Shown: positions 36,266 through 47,239 of the stretch, piece after piece
Numbering within the stretch: position 1 is the stretch's first letter
Layout: every line of letters begins with the position of its first letter
Assembly (NCBI GenBank): GCA_014925825.1
Contig: JACGCK010000024.1
Span: forward strand, 186,001 to 250,000
Length of the DNA: 64,000 nt
Direction of reading: 5' to 3'
Source: Pholiota molesta
Taxonomy: Eukaryota; Basidiomycota; Agaricomycetes; Agaricales; Strophariaceae
The notes under the pieces: model-generated
What the model was told of the DNA's origin: nothing
Seen by the model: the letters and a program-made list of their open reading frames with translations, nothing else
Databases searched by the model: none
Translations under genes and position numbers: made by a program

Positions 36266-36430
36266 GGGCCGGCCCCGGGCCGACCCGGGGTCGACCCCGA
36301 GGGCTGGGTCAGGCAGGCGCTGACCCCGGCCCTAGCTGGGGTCGGGCCAGCGATGGACGTGCTGGCCCTGGCCCCTGGCCCTCCGGGGCCGGGCCAGGGT
36401 CGGCCCCGGGCCAGCCGGGCCAGGCCCGGA
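36266..36430. repeat. Right subterminal GGGCC array of the hAT element
   Basis: Words such as GGGCCGGCCCCGGGCC, GGGGTCGACCCCG and GGGCCAGCCGGGCCAGG fill the last 170 bp before the right TIR, mirroring the left array. Confidence 0.85.
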
Positions 36431-36444
36431 CCGCGGACAGTCTA

Positions 36445-39400
36445 CGAGCGTGTGAAATGGCTGCCACATGCAGAGCAACCTTCGATGTTGATGCTGGAAT
36501 CCATCTTCGTGCTCTGCTGTTTTCCCCTGAGGATGTCGCCATTCTCGTTGAATGCGCCATTGTGATCCATGACAATATGCCACCTCATCTCGGAGACTCC
36601 TTTCCAGATTTCCGGAAGTTGCTCCGTCGTGATCGCCGACTCTCTCATTTCCTAGAATCAAGTCTCGCACAATGCATCCATGCCGATAGGGGCGGGTTGG
36701 ATATCGCTACTCGTTTGGTTTGGCCTAGCTATCGACCTGGAAGTGAAGGCTGGCGGAAGTTGCCCAAGCCGAATTCGCGTTGGATGACAACATCTACCGA
36801 TCCCTCATCCAATCAACGAGTTCAACAAGTTCATTACAATATGTTGAGTGGGGCACTCTTGATAGATGGGAAGTCGTTGGGATGCCTTCCACAAGAGATA
36901 ATCCTCCATTTAACTTATGGGCGAATTTTTGGTCAGGTATGTTGAAAATATTGGTTGTCGCACTGGCCCTTAGGCTGATTATTACACCCAGAAAATTTTC
37001 GATGTTATTCCAGCCGATATGCCAGGAATGGATTATGCGACACGATTTCCGTTCCATGACTACGATGTAAGTTAATTGTGCTTTGGTCTAGGTCCTTTTC
37101 TGGTCTAATGAGCATTGCTGTATAGCTCTTCTTCGCATTTCACGACGAGATTCAAAGTCTAACCATCCGAGCGCGAAGTTCATGTCAAACCTTCGAACTC
37201 ATCCCTCATCAAGTACTTGCCGACGATTTTCCGTACTTCTTCACTGCGGATTATGTCCACTGGATGGATGTTGCCACCGGTGTAGTCGAATTTCGACCTC
37301 TTGGTCAGATGTGGAAGCCATCCTCTTTCAATTGGCACCTCAACTTCTCGGTGGATGGTCCATCTCGCATGGTTCATGGAGTCGAAGAAACCGAAAGGCT
37401 TGTCGACATTCAAAGCAAAATATTCGAAGGCATAGCCGCTCGCCTCTGTTCCTTGGAGTACTCGGACTATCTTACCATCACCATTGACAAAGGTCTTGTC
37501 TCCGTTGAGCTACCACGATTTCGTCTCACATTCTTTTTGAATCCCAACGACGAGCTGGAATCGAAGAACATGCAGGGCATGGTCATCGACCGCAACCAAT
37601 GTTCCGGAGCTATGATTGGGCTGACCACTCAATTGGTTCTTCGCCACGAAGATACAAAATTTGCAAGTCTTCCGCGCTCGCGCCTGGTCATCATCCCTTA
37701 TGGCAAAGTTCACTGTTCAATCTCCTCCAGCAAAAATCATGTCTTCGTCGACATTGACACCCGCCATGAGCATAAGCTCAAGTGGTACAAGTATGAGATC
37801 GACCCCGACCTTGGGCAACTCGCCAACAACGTTAGCCTCACCAGTCGCCTCTTCAAGATTTACCTCCATGCTTTGTGCAGCCACCCACTTCCAGACCCGT
37901 TGACCTCCCAAAGAGGTACCGACCATGCACTCCAAGAGCTAGGCGCTGCTGGCTGTTTCTCGTTCCAACAGTTGACGAAGACTGACGTTGAGCTGCTTAA
38001 CCTCATTGGACAAATCACTCCAAATCGCAACTACTATCCCAGCCATCTCCGGGTCATGCAAACTACCAACTGGTCTCTTCAACTTCCTGTCCTCTCTCAG
38101 CATGGAGCATTCGCCACCGCAGTGTCCAAAATCATCCAGTATGCTCAATCGTTAACCGTTTTCCCCGAGCTGCATGAAGCAATCAAAGATACATCCCGCA
38201 GTGATCCGATCTTGATGGTGCGAGCGATAAGAAGATGTGCTATCTACTACGAAGGGAATAGAAATTCACCCTTGGTCTCCGATAGGACGTACTGCTCTCG
38301 AGATTGTTCCCACAGTGATGGCCAAATTGAGGCCTTGAAGACTTCTACGTTCGTGCACGCATGGCCCATAGGTTTTGCTACCGACTTCTTTCGGGCTACT
38401 ATTTCGATATCCGACCCAGCTCTAATGGAGATCTTTAAAAGCTGGGGCATCATGAAAGGACTTGACCCCGATATGTCGCTGGTATACACCAAGGAGTGGT
38501 TGAATCTTGATCTACCTGTGAAATGGCTTAGCGTCTACGAGCTCTGTCGTCAAGCAACGAAAGCGCGCTCAAAATTCGAGTTGACTTTTTCACTCGCTGC
38601 TCTTGCTTATGGCAAAAATCCAAACGTCCAGAAACACATTTCTATCATGTTGGCTTTCGCCGCCCTAGACAAGTCATTGCTAGCCGCACCTCCTCAACAT
38701 CTGTCTTACGATTTGGGAGACGGATTTGTACCGCTTTCGGGACAAGTACGGGAGACAATCAAGTCCAAACTTCATAATCTCGAAGATAGCCCTGCTGCGC
38801 TACTCCAGCGACATCTGTTTGAGGAACCTGCAACCTTTGAACGTCGTGCATACACACATTACAATAATATATCTGAATGCAAAATCAACGATGCCGTGGA
38901 TCGCTTGATGTCCCAGTGGCCCTGTGCCAATCCGCAGTCGCCGTTCTCTGACGTAGATGGGCAGGACTGGTTTCAAACAAAAGAAATTATGCGCAACATC
39001 ACGAAATATTTGCGAGCTGTTCCCGTAATTCTGAACTTATGGCTTTTGCTTCTCAGGCCTCAAGCACATTGCAGGTGTACAACACAACCTCTCCGCTGAT
39101 GGTGCCTATCATTCCTCAAATGCGATTTTCTCCGATGCAGGTCAACCCTACCAATCATCATCTCCGTTCATCTATTACATTGGACATGCTTCTGTTAGAT
39201 CGTGACGCCCCTTCTGTTCATTCTACCCACAAATTTGGCCAGCTCGTCGACACAACCGCTTTGACGGGTCTTGTTGCCCAATTTGAGAATAAACATAGCA
39301 TTGCGCTTCATAAGCTGTATATCAATCGCCTTAAAGCAAGCCAAAATGGGCTACATGGCCAACGAACTTCGTTCTTACCCAAGGATTCGGAAATTTCGGT

Positions 39401-39483
39401 GGACGCCTACACTGCATATCGCGAGAAGTGTCAAGATCGATTATCCACCGCTTTCTCGTCGATCTACGCAGTGTTGCACCATC
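36445..39483 (+). pseudogene. Giant gene, block B (central region)
   Basis: This block continues from block A as ACEMAATCRATFDVDAGIHL. Introns follow GRIFGQ (donor at 36938) and FPFHDYD (donor near 37069). The long exon then reads FFTADYVHWMDVATGVVEFR, FNWHLNFSVDGPSRMV, VSVELPRFRLTFFLN, LVLRHEDTKFASLPRSRLVI, KWYKYEIDPDLGQLANNVSL and the highly characteristic HPLPDPLTSQRGTDHALQEL followed by GAAGCFSFQQLTKTDVELL. This matches the central part of the same fungal giant family. A further intron lies around 39020-39058. The block is cut at 39476-39483 by the second insertion, after SSIYAVLHH. About 950 codons. Confidence 0.85.
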
Positions 39484-41396
39484 GGGCACGGGTAAAAGGC
39501 AGTGTGCCAGCAGTGAGGGGAAGTGTGTGCGTGAGAATGCGTGAAGATGAGTGAGAATGAGTGGATAATGAGTGAAGGTGAGTGGGTAACGAGTGAAGGT
39601 GAGCGGGTGATGAGGGACGATGAGTGAGGGTGAGTGAGTGCGTCAGTGAGTGGTTCAATGAGCACGGAGCACTGAGCGCTATGGCCGAGACCAAGCCTAC
39701 GACCTTTGTACAGCCTTTAATACTAACCCACGAGGTCAGACAACGTTAAAATACATGATATATTCAAGTTAATTGTCGATTAGTAGGTAATGAATAAGCT
39801 ACACATTTTGCGCACTCAATACTCAGCACCCCCGCAAAGCTTGCGACTGGTGCATCGATGGAAGGAATGAATGGTAAACGGTTCATTGAACGGTCGTCGA
39901 ACTCTGCATAAAAGAGTCCGACGCGATGCAAGCCGCACAAGACCTTGAATTGTCAGGTTCCCGGTTCCTTTGCGCCTCACGTCGACCGCCCCGTCCTCCG
40001 CGCCCTCTGTCACTAATTGCATCGCCATCTGCACTGGCCGGACTCGCATCGGTGCGCCGCGTCGAGCGCTTGTCGTGGCTCGGTACGTCTGCTACTTGTC
40101 TGCTACTGTCGAAGGCACGGCGGCGACGTGGTGCAGCAACGCCTCCGCGAGCAGTTCCGGTGTTGGTGTTGGTGTTGCCGGCGTCGTGGAACGCGTCCAG
40201 TTCCAGCCTCCACGAAGCCTGCGAGCTGGCGCGCGAGCTCAAAAGCCGTCAATGAAGAAAATTAAGCACCTAACAAATAAGAGCAAGGGCCAATATGTGC
40301 CACTTACCGGCTCAAGCAATGGAATTGACAATATCCATTGTCAACTCACCAACAAGTGCAAAACAAATCAATCACATTCCAAACATGAATATCCATTATA
40401 ATCATTACTCAGTTAACTAAGTGCGAGATTGAGAATGTAAGTTTGTAATACAAGTGAGTGAGTGCAAGTACGGATAAAATAAATACAAGTGACTGAGTGT
40501 AAGTGAAGGGAAAATACAAGTGAGTGATAAGTGCACTTACTTCTAATTAAATGAGTGATAGACGAGTGAGGATGAGTGGGGATATGTAAGAGTGCGTGAG
40601 GGTGCATGAGGGTGCGTGAAGGTGCGTGAAGGTGCGTGAGAGTGCGTGAGTGCGTGAGCAAAAGTGAGTGAGAGTGCGTGAAAGTGCGTGAAGAGTGCGT
40701 GAGGGTGCGTGAAGAGTGCGTGAGGAGTACACGGTGCAGTGTGGCACATATGCGCTTGTGGAGCATCTAACGTCGTATACTTACTCACAACCTTGGTGCG
40801 TGATGTATGCATGAGGAGTGCGCGGCACAGTGTGGCATGTACGCGCTCGTGGAGCGTCTAACATCGTATACTCACAATTACAACCTTGCATGTAATTTGA
40901 CGTAGTTCACACCAATTAAACAAACAGTAACTTAGGCTGCGCTGAGCGCCTCGCAAGTGCCTCGCTTTCCGGACACTTTTCAGACCCAAACCTTCATAGA
41001 CTTTTTGACGTGATTCATCGTGAGCTGTAGCGTATGCAGTGTGCATCTGCCAGACTCAGCAAACATGAATACTATCCCTTACACTTATACAACCTATGGA
41101 GGTGCCTCATTTGTTAAGAAAACAGTTTTCAAGGGTAGCTATATACATATAGAGTCGATACTGAACAGCTATATACCACCCATATCTCTTGTGCAGTTAT
41201 CGCGCGGTGATTTTGCAATGGGAGGTGTAGTTGAGACGGTGGGAACTTGTTGCCGAACGGCAGCCGAAGTCAGTGCCGGCCGAAAAAGTGAGTGAGGTGA
41301 GTGAGTGCGAGTCGAAAATGAGTGAAAGTGAGTGCACGCACCCTCACGCACCCTCACGCACCTCACTCATGGGCCACTGCCTTTTCTCGTTGCCCG
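39484..41396. mobile_element. 1,913 bp TIR element, second insertion in the giant gene
   Basis: The flanking 8 bp GCACCATC is identical at 39476-39483 and 41397-41404. The ends are imperfect inverted repeats: GGGCACGGGTAAAAGGCAGTG on the left and the inverse of CGGGCAACGAGAAAAGGCAGTG on the right. Arrays of GTGAGTGA and GTGCGTGA words lie at 39520-39660, 40444-40735 and 41283-41365. There is no transposase. The size of the duplication suggests hAT, although the end bases differ from the usual hAT start. Joining the flanks does not by itself restore the frame, so there is an additional indel here or an intron I could not find. Confidence 0.75.
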
Positions 41397-44300
41397 GCAC
41401 CATCCACTCCTTCACATGAAGTCCTCAAGGATGTAGGACTGTGGCCCCCTGTTTCACACCGCACGATACTTCAACTCTTGGCATCTACGTCCAGTACCAC
41501 CCCTCGTTCTGCAGAATGGTCTGAAAGTTTAATCTTCTTCGCCAAAGAATTTATCGAGTACCAGTACTCGCAGCGCCTGATAGCATTTGCACTTCGCTCA
41601 GAAACCAGCAATATCCTCAAGGAGGTCGACAATGCGTCGTTCAACTATACAGATGCAAGGATGAATCCCGACTGGCTGTTGATACAAGTGAGTACGGAAT
41701 CTTATTGACATTTACGAGTGATCTTAACCTTGTTCAAGATCCAGGGGAACTTCATTACCCGCCCAATCCAATCCCAAGTTGCTGCGGAGATGGTAGCGCC
41801 GTCCTTGGGGAAGAACACCGCCATGCAGCTCAACATGGGGGAAGGAAAATCCCATGTCATCGTGCCTCTCGTAGCAGCCGCTCTAGCTGATTCCAAAAAG
41901 CTTGTTCGAGTCCTCGTTTTGAAGCCCCTCGCCAAGCAGATGTTTCAACTTCTCGTCGAGTGCTTGTCAGGCCTCGCCAATCGCCGAATCTTTTACCTTC
42001 CGTTTTCTCGCGATGTAGAAGCAAATCCTAGGGCAATCAAACACATTCGACATCTATTCGAGGAATGTGCTCGTGTTTCTGGAGTCTTGGTGGCACAACC
42101 AGAGCATATCCTTTCATTCCGATTGATGGTTGTTGACCAAACAATCTCCTCAGAGGGTCCTGATCTTAGCCAAGCTGCACGGGATTTGCAAGCGACGCAA
42201 GTGTGGCTCAATTCGACCGCTCGCGACATCCTTGATGAAAGTGACGAACTTCTTCATGTCCGATACCAGCTTATCTATACTATAGGCCAACAACAGCCAC
42301 TTGATGATGCGCCTAGTCATTGGGTTACTACTCAAAAGATCTTCGACCTCATGCGCCATCATATGAAGCAGCTTCATGAGCAGTTCCCAGAAGACGTTGA
42401 ACTCGTTGAGCATCATACCATGGCGGATAAAGGGAAATTTCCACATTTCCGTCTGCTTGGCACCCCCGCTTCACAAGCGCTCGTGTCACGAATCGCTGAG
42501 GACGCCTTGAATGGAATTCTCGAAAATTTGACTTTTGTGGGCCTCGGCTCTCAACCCTCTCTTCGTTCTGATGTTCTCAATTTCATTACAATCAATGATC
42601 TCGACCCTCAAATCGATCATAGAGTCAAGGAGATCTATGAAGCAACTGCTCTCTGGAAAAGCCTTCTCTTACTTCGAGGACTCCTTGCACATGGTATCCT
42701 TGTCTATGCTCTCAGTCGCCGACGTTGGAGAGTAGACTACGGCCTCGATCCCAAGCGTTCGTTGCTCGCTGTCCCTTATAGAGCCAAGGTACATATCATG
42801 TTGATATCATGCTCCTGCTTGTTGTTAACTCATGAATCCTGTGCACCCTTCAGGATGTTCCGAGCTTACGAAGCGAGTTCGGTCACCCGGACATCATTAT
42901 TTGCCTAACATGTTTGGCATATTATTATGGTGGTCTAACCTTCGCTCAAGTGTGGGAATGCTTTGAAATCGTCAGCAAGCTCGACAATCCATCGCTCGAA
43001 TATGAGAGCTGGGTCAAGCGAGGTGGAGAGGGCATTCCGATTGCAAGACGCCAATTTATAGGCGTGAATATGAAGGATGTGGATACATTCACGAGGGATA
43101 TCATTCCTCTCTTTCGACACAACAAAGGCGTAATTGACTTCTACCTCGCATATGTCGTTTTCCCAAAGGAAGCGAAAGAGTTTCCATCCAAATTGGGAAC
43201 TTCTAAGTTCTGGTTGGGATTTGGCAGAGACGAAACACAATTTCACCACTGGTTTTAGTGGAACAAACGATAACTCCGACCTATTGCCAACATCAATCAC
43301 TCAGAGCGATCCCGTCAACCAGCTTCGAACGAATGCACAAGTCCTGGAGTATCTGCTTCGACCCGAGAACAACAGATATCTGTGCACCCAAGGGAGAAAT
43401 GGACAACCGTGCTCTGCAGTGGAACTTTTGGACGTACTTGTCATGGAACCGAAGGAAATCAGAGTCCTTCTTGACGTCGGCGCCCAAGTGAGTCTTCGTG
43501 TTGTTATAGATTGAATGCCTTGTAACGATAATGTCAGATGTTGGAGATGACCAACCAGCAGCTTGTCCGACGTTGGCTCGTTTCGACCTCTGTAAAGGAT
43601 GTTGCAGCAGGCGTGTTTTTTGACGATTCAGATAATTTATCCGTCCTCACACGCGATGGGTTGGTGGAACCATTGCATGCATCTCCCTTCTTCCAACGAC
43701 TCCATCAATGCATTGTGTATCTCGACGAGGCGCATACGAGAGGAACCGATCTTAAGCTTCCTTCTTATTATCGAGCTTTAGTTACTCTGGGTCCGAAGGT
43801 CACCAAGGATAAACTGATTCAAGGTACGTTGCCGGTTTGTATGTCTGTTAACAATATGTTAACCCAAAAACCCAAAAATTCACAGGATGCATGAGGATGC
43901 AAAATCTCGGACATGGTCAATCCATCGTTTTTTATGCCCCTCCAGAGATCGATAGGGATATTCGAAAACTAGAAGGAATAGGCTCGCGAAACGCAGTACA
44001 AGTCATCGACATTCTAAGCTGGGCAATGTCGAACACATGCGCTGATATCAAGGATCATATACCTCATTGGATCCAGCAAGGCGTCTACTACCATAAGCGA
44101 CAAGCTGGGCTTTCTTCATTCTCTACTTCTGAGGAAAGAACCATCGAACCTCTGAAAACGTCCTGGCTTCAACCTGCAGCACAAGATCTGGATGAAATGT
44201 ACGGTCTTAAACCCAAGCATTCCTCTAATGCGGTCGATAACATCCCAGCCATACATGAACGTATCAAAATGCTTGGGGCTATGGAGATTTGCGAAGCACC

Positions 44301-45141
44301 TATGGCGGAGGAGCAGGAAAGGGAGGTTAGTCATGAGGTCGAGGAGGAGCCCGAACTGGAGAGACCGCCAGAGGTTCCAGCTGCCGTGCATAAACTAGAC
44401 GAGGAAGTGCGAACCTTTGTCCAACATGGCGTCATCCCAGTCAATTCCGGAACCTTCCTGCCACTTATGGCTCCGCTTCGTTTTCAATCCGACATGCTGA
44501 GCCCTCAGAATCCATGGGCGAAGTGCCTCCTCGCCACGCGAGATTTTATGACTACAACAAAGAGCAGAAAGGAGACTTATGCTCTCACCGAGTACCTGCG
44601 TCCTGTCAACTGGATCGCCTCTCATCTTCGGAAGGATGGGGAGCTGATTCTCGTTGTGATGAGCCCATACGAGGTCAATGCTCTCTTGGAGAACATTCGC
44701 AAGAGCCGAAGTGTTCGCTTGCACGTCTATGCTCCTCGGACCGCTCAATCGATGAAATCATTTGATGATCTTGCCTTCTACTGCATCCCGCCGATCAATC
44801 TTCAAAGCACCAATCTTCCTTCCTTATTCAACAACGTAGGATATCAGCTCAATATCTGGGCTGGGCAACTCTATTTCGACACGTATGAGACGTACCTTCG
44901 CCTCTGCTTACTCCTTGGCACCTCCTCGAGTGAATCAGACGCGAACAGTTTCGTGGAAAGCGATCGATTTGTTCCCAAAAGAGGACGGACACAAGAGATG
45001 TTGGCCGTGTGCTTGTTCGATAAAAGTCCCTTGCCATTGCTGAATATTCTTGTTGGATTGAGAAGGAAGGGCATGAGCTTTCACTCGACGCACATGGGTA
45101 AAGTTCTGCAAGCTCGCTTGCTCCAGCCAGAAGATTTTTAA
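41397..45141 (+). pseudogene. Giant gene, block C (DUF3638 P-loop and DUF3645 DEAH-like region)
   Basis: The block starts HEVLKDVGLWPP. After an intron comes GNFITRPIQSQVAAEMVAP, then QLNMGEGKSHVIVPLVAAA, a Walker A-like loop (41831-41866), and DESDELLHVRYQ (about 42230), together DUF3638. Further on, YLDEAHTRGTDLKLP (DEAH at 43724-43735) and GCMRMQNLGHGQSIVFYAPP mark DUF3645. The tail runs to LLQPEDF with TAA at 45139-45141. A frameshift near 43185-43210 separates FPKEAKEFPSKL from SSGWDLAETKHNF, which are continuous in homologues as I remember them. Introns lie near 42789-42853, 43487-43538 and 43825-43887. The motifs suggest a helicase-like NTPase, but the role is unknown. Confidence 0.85.
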
Positions 45142-46045
45142 GAGTGAGGCGAGAAGTTTTGGACGAAAGACAATTGGTACGTCAGCGTTCAGCGATTGCT
45201 CTTCCGCATGCTATTTGCCATTGCTAATGAGTTGCTTAAAATATAGAATGGGTAATGCGATTTCAATAGCGTTATCAAGTAGTATTAGTCATGATAGCGG
45301 CGTGGCTGAACGCCTTGTAAAATATTCGAATTCGTGAACTTTTATTGATTACGTCGGTATCCACAGTACATATCTTAACATCATTGAGTACAATGTTGAT
45401 GCAAGCCATTCTAAGGAGGAATGTCGCCGGTATCGCCGCGCAGTCTCGCACCTAATGTGCTACCTAAATTGAATTTAGAGATACAAGAGCATCTGGAGCG
45501 AGTAAGCTTAATTGGAAAATGAATGATGGGAGCTTGAGAATCGCCCATCTGTCGCTGAGCAGAAGCAGTGAACGACAGGTAATCAATTCATACAGCAACT
45601 TACAGCATGCCGACTCTAGCTGGAATTTGAAGAAAAAGCTTCGGCCACGATAACAACCTGCGACGTGGGAGTAGTCCTTGAGTAGTCCGTTCTGGCTCAA
45701 CTGCCAGACTCCAGTGGGGCACGCTGCCTGCACGCAGTGGAGTCGACAGGCGTACCGAGCCTCTATATATATCAGACCTTTGTAATGTTAACAGGAATGG
45801 TATATATCAATGTCTGTAAAGCCAAGGGGCCATACATGAGCCCATTCAACAGTCTGTAATATATTAACATAAACATTCATGCGCCCGCATTATGTCACCC
45901 AGCCCGACGCGCGGCAGCGCCAGAAATTTTCGGCAAACGCGCCCCCCCCAGGCGTTGGAATGCGTGCGGCGGCATCGTTAGTCAGCGCGCCAGGCACTAC
46001 CAAATAGGGCGGCCAAGGCCTATCCCGCATTTGGTCAGTTTACCG
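45142..46045. other. 3' flank of the giant gene and intergenic DNA
   Basis: It contains the probable 3' UTR and short frames only. A GC-rich segment with a C-run begins near 45895 and leads into the minisatellite. No gene is supported. Confidence 0.4.
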
Positions 46046-46269
46046 CGTGGTGTTGTATGGTATGGGTACGCACGTTGATGGATGCGCCGCCAGCGCCTGC
46101 CCCTTCCCCTGCCCCTGGCGCGTGCAGCCCCAGGGCAGCGGCCCGGTCAACGACGCTCCACGTACCTGCGCTGGCGCCTATTGCACGCTCCGCCATTGCT
46201 CATTGCGGGTTCCGCTGTCGCCGTTACCTCCATTCGCTCCCGCTCCTCCGCTACCCAAGTATCCACCCG

Positions 46270-46720
46270 CTAGCGCCTATTGCACGCTCCGGCGCTGGAT
46301 ACTGCGTGCTCGGGCGCTGGCTACGCTGGCTACTGCACGCTCCGGCGGGCGCTGGGTACGCCGGCTATTGCACGCGCCATTGCGCGCTCCGGCGCTGGCT
46401 ACGCTGGCTACTGCACGCTCCGGCGGGCGCTGGGTACGCCGGCTATTGCGCGCGCCATTGCGCGCTCCGGCGCTGGCTACGATGGATACTGCATGCTCGG
46501 GCGCTGGCTACGCTGGATACTGCGCGCTCGGGCGCTGGCTACGCTGGCTACTGCACGCTCCGGCAGGCGCTGGGTACGCCGGCTATTGCGCGCTCCGGTG
46601 CTGGCTACGCCGGATAATGCACGCTGCGCTGGCTACGCTGGCTATTGCGAGCACCGGCGGTGGCTATTGCGCACTCCTGTGCTGGCTAATGCACGCTAGT
46701 TCGGCGCCTAGCCACGCGTC
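46270..46720. repeat. GC-rich minisatellite with a 78 bp period
   Basis: The word GCTGGCTACG starts at 46316, 46394 and 46472, giving 78 bp units. The first two units differ by one base (CACG versus CGCG). More degenerate units made of GCTGGCTACGCTGGCTA and TGCACGCTCCGG extend to about 46720. All forward frames are open for long stretches because of this composition, so no protein is called. Confidence 0.8.
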
Positions 46721-46840
46721 CATTCGCCCTGGTGCAGACCTATTGCGCCTGTGCGGGCGCCAAATGCACGCTCCTGCGCCGCCCATTGAATGCTGTAATC
46801 AATGATTATATAAATTAAAATTGTGTTGTAAATATACAAC

Positions 46841-46926
46841 GCCGTGGTGTAGTGGTGAATGATCCATTGCATGAAGCTAGTAATTTCTATAACCCGGGGT
46901 TCGATTCCGTCTCAGTGCATTATATT
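46841..46926 (+). ncRNA. tRNA-like pol III unit (degenerate tRNA or SINE head)
   Basis: A box A-like TGGTGTAGTGG (46845-46855) and a perfect box B GGTTCGATTCC (46898-46908) are 42 bp apart, followed by a T-run (ATTTTTG near 46924). The start GCCGTGGTGTAGTGG resembles tRNA-His-type 5' ends. The acceptor and T stems do not pair well, so it is probably not a working tRNA. An A-rich tract at 47167-47203 could be a SINE tail, but no flanking duplication was found. Confidence 0.5.
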
Positions 46927-47239
46927 TTTGTCAGTATTCGCCAGCGAACAATCTTCATGTAGGGCAGGCTCTCGGCTAACAAAAAATAACGAAGTAAGTC
47001 ACGCACTTGCTTACTTAAATGGGGTCCGTGTACTTATTTAATATTCTCGCTACGCGCCGTCGGTAACAGACAGTCTTCCGTCTGGAGCACGCGTCAACGG
47101 CTCGTTTATGTCACAAGATTGATAGAATATATGTCTCTATAACAAGTATATACTCGCTCCTACTTGACCAAAAAACAAAACAAAAAAACAAAAAAAAAAA
47201 CAAAAGTGTTTACTCTCTCCGTAGGTTGTCCGTCGAATT
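46927..47239. other. Spacer with A-rich tract
   Basis: Non-coding. It includes about 40 bp of A/C-rich sequence (AAAACAAAACAAAAAAAC type). The 3' end of the minus-strand gene lies at the right edge. Confidence 0.4.

Larger units (their letters stand above)
29690..36444. mobile_element. 6,755 bp hAT transposon inserted in the giant gene
   Basis: The ends are TAGACTGTCC (29690-29699) and its inverse GGACAGTCTA (36435-36444). The flanking 8 bp are CGAGCATG (29682-29689) and CGAGCGTG (36445-36452), a target duplication with one difference. Removing the element plus one flank copy joins RRAC to EMAATCRA in frame. It carries a minus-strand hAT transposase gene, GGGCC-rich arrays inside both ends, a nested 1,002 bp element and a GC-rich repeat block. 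The single mismatch in the duplication and the readable transposase suggest a fairly recent insertion. Confidence 0.9.

Noticed and set aside
36309..36670. Minus-strand frames antisense to giant gene block B
   Set aside because: They are shadows of the plus-strand exon and the GGGCC array.
46047..46805. 252-codon frame and parallel frames in the minisatellite
   Set aside because: All three forward frames are open because of the 78 bp repeat; there is no independent evidence for translation.
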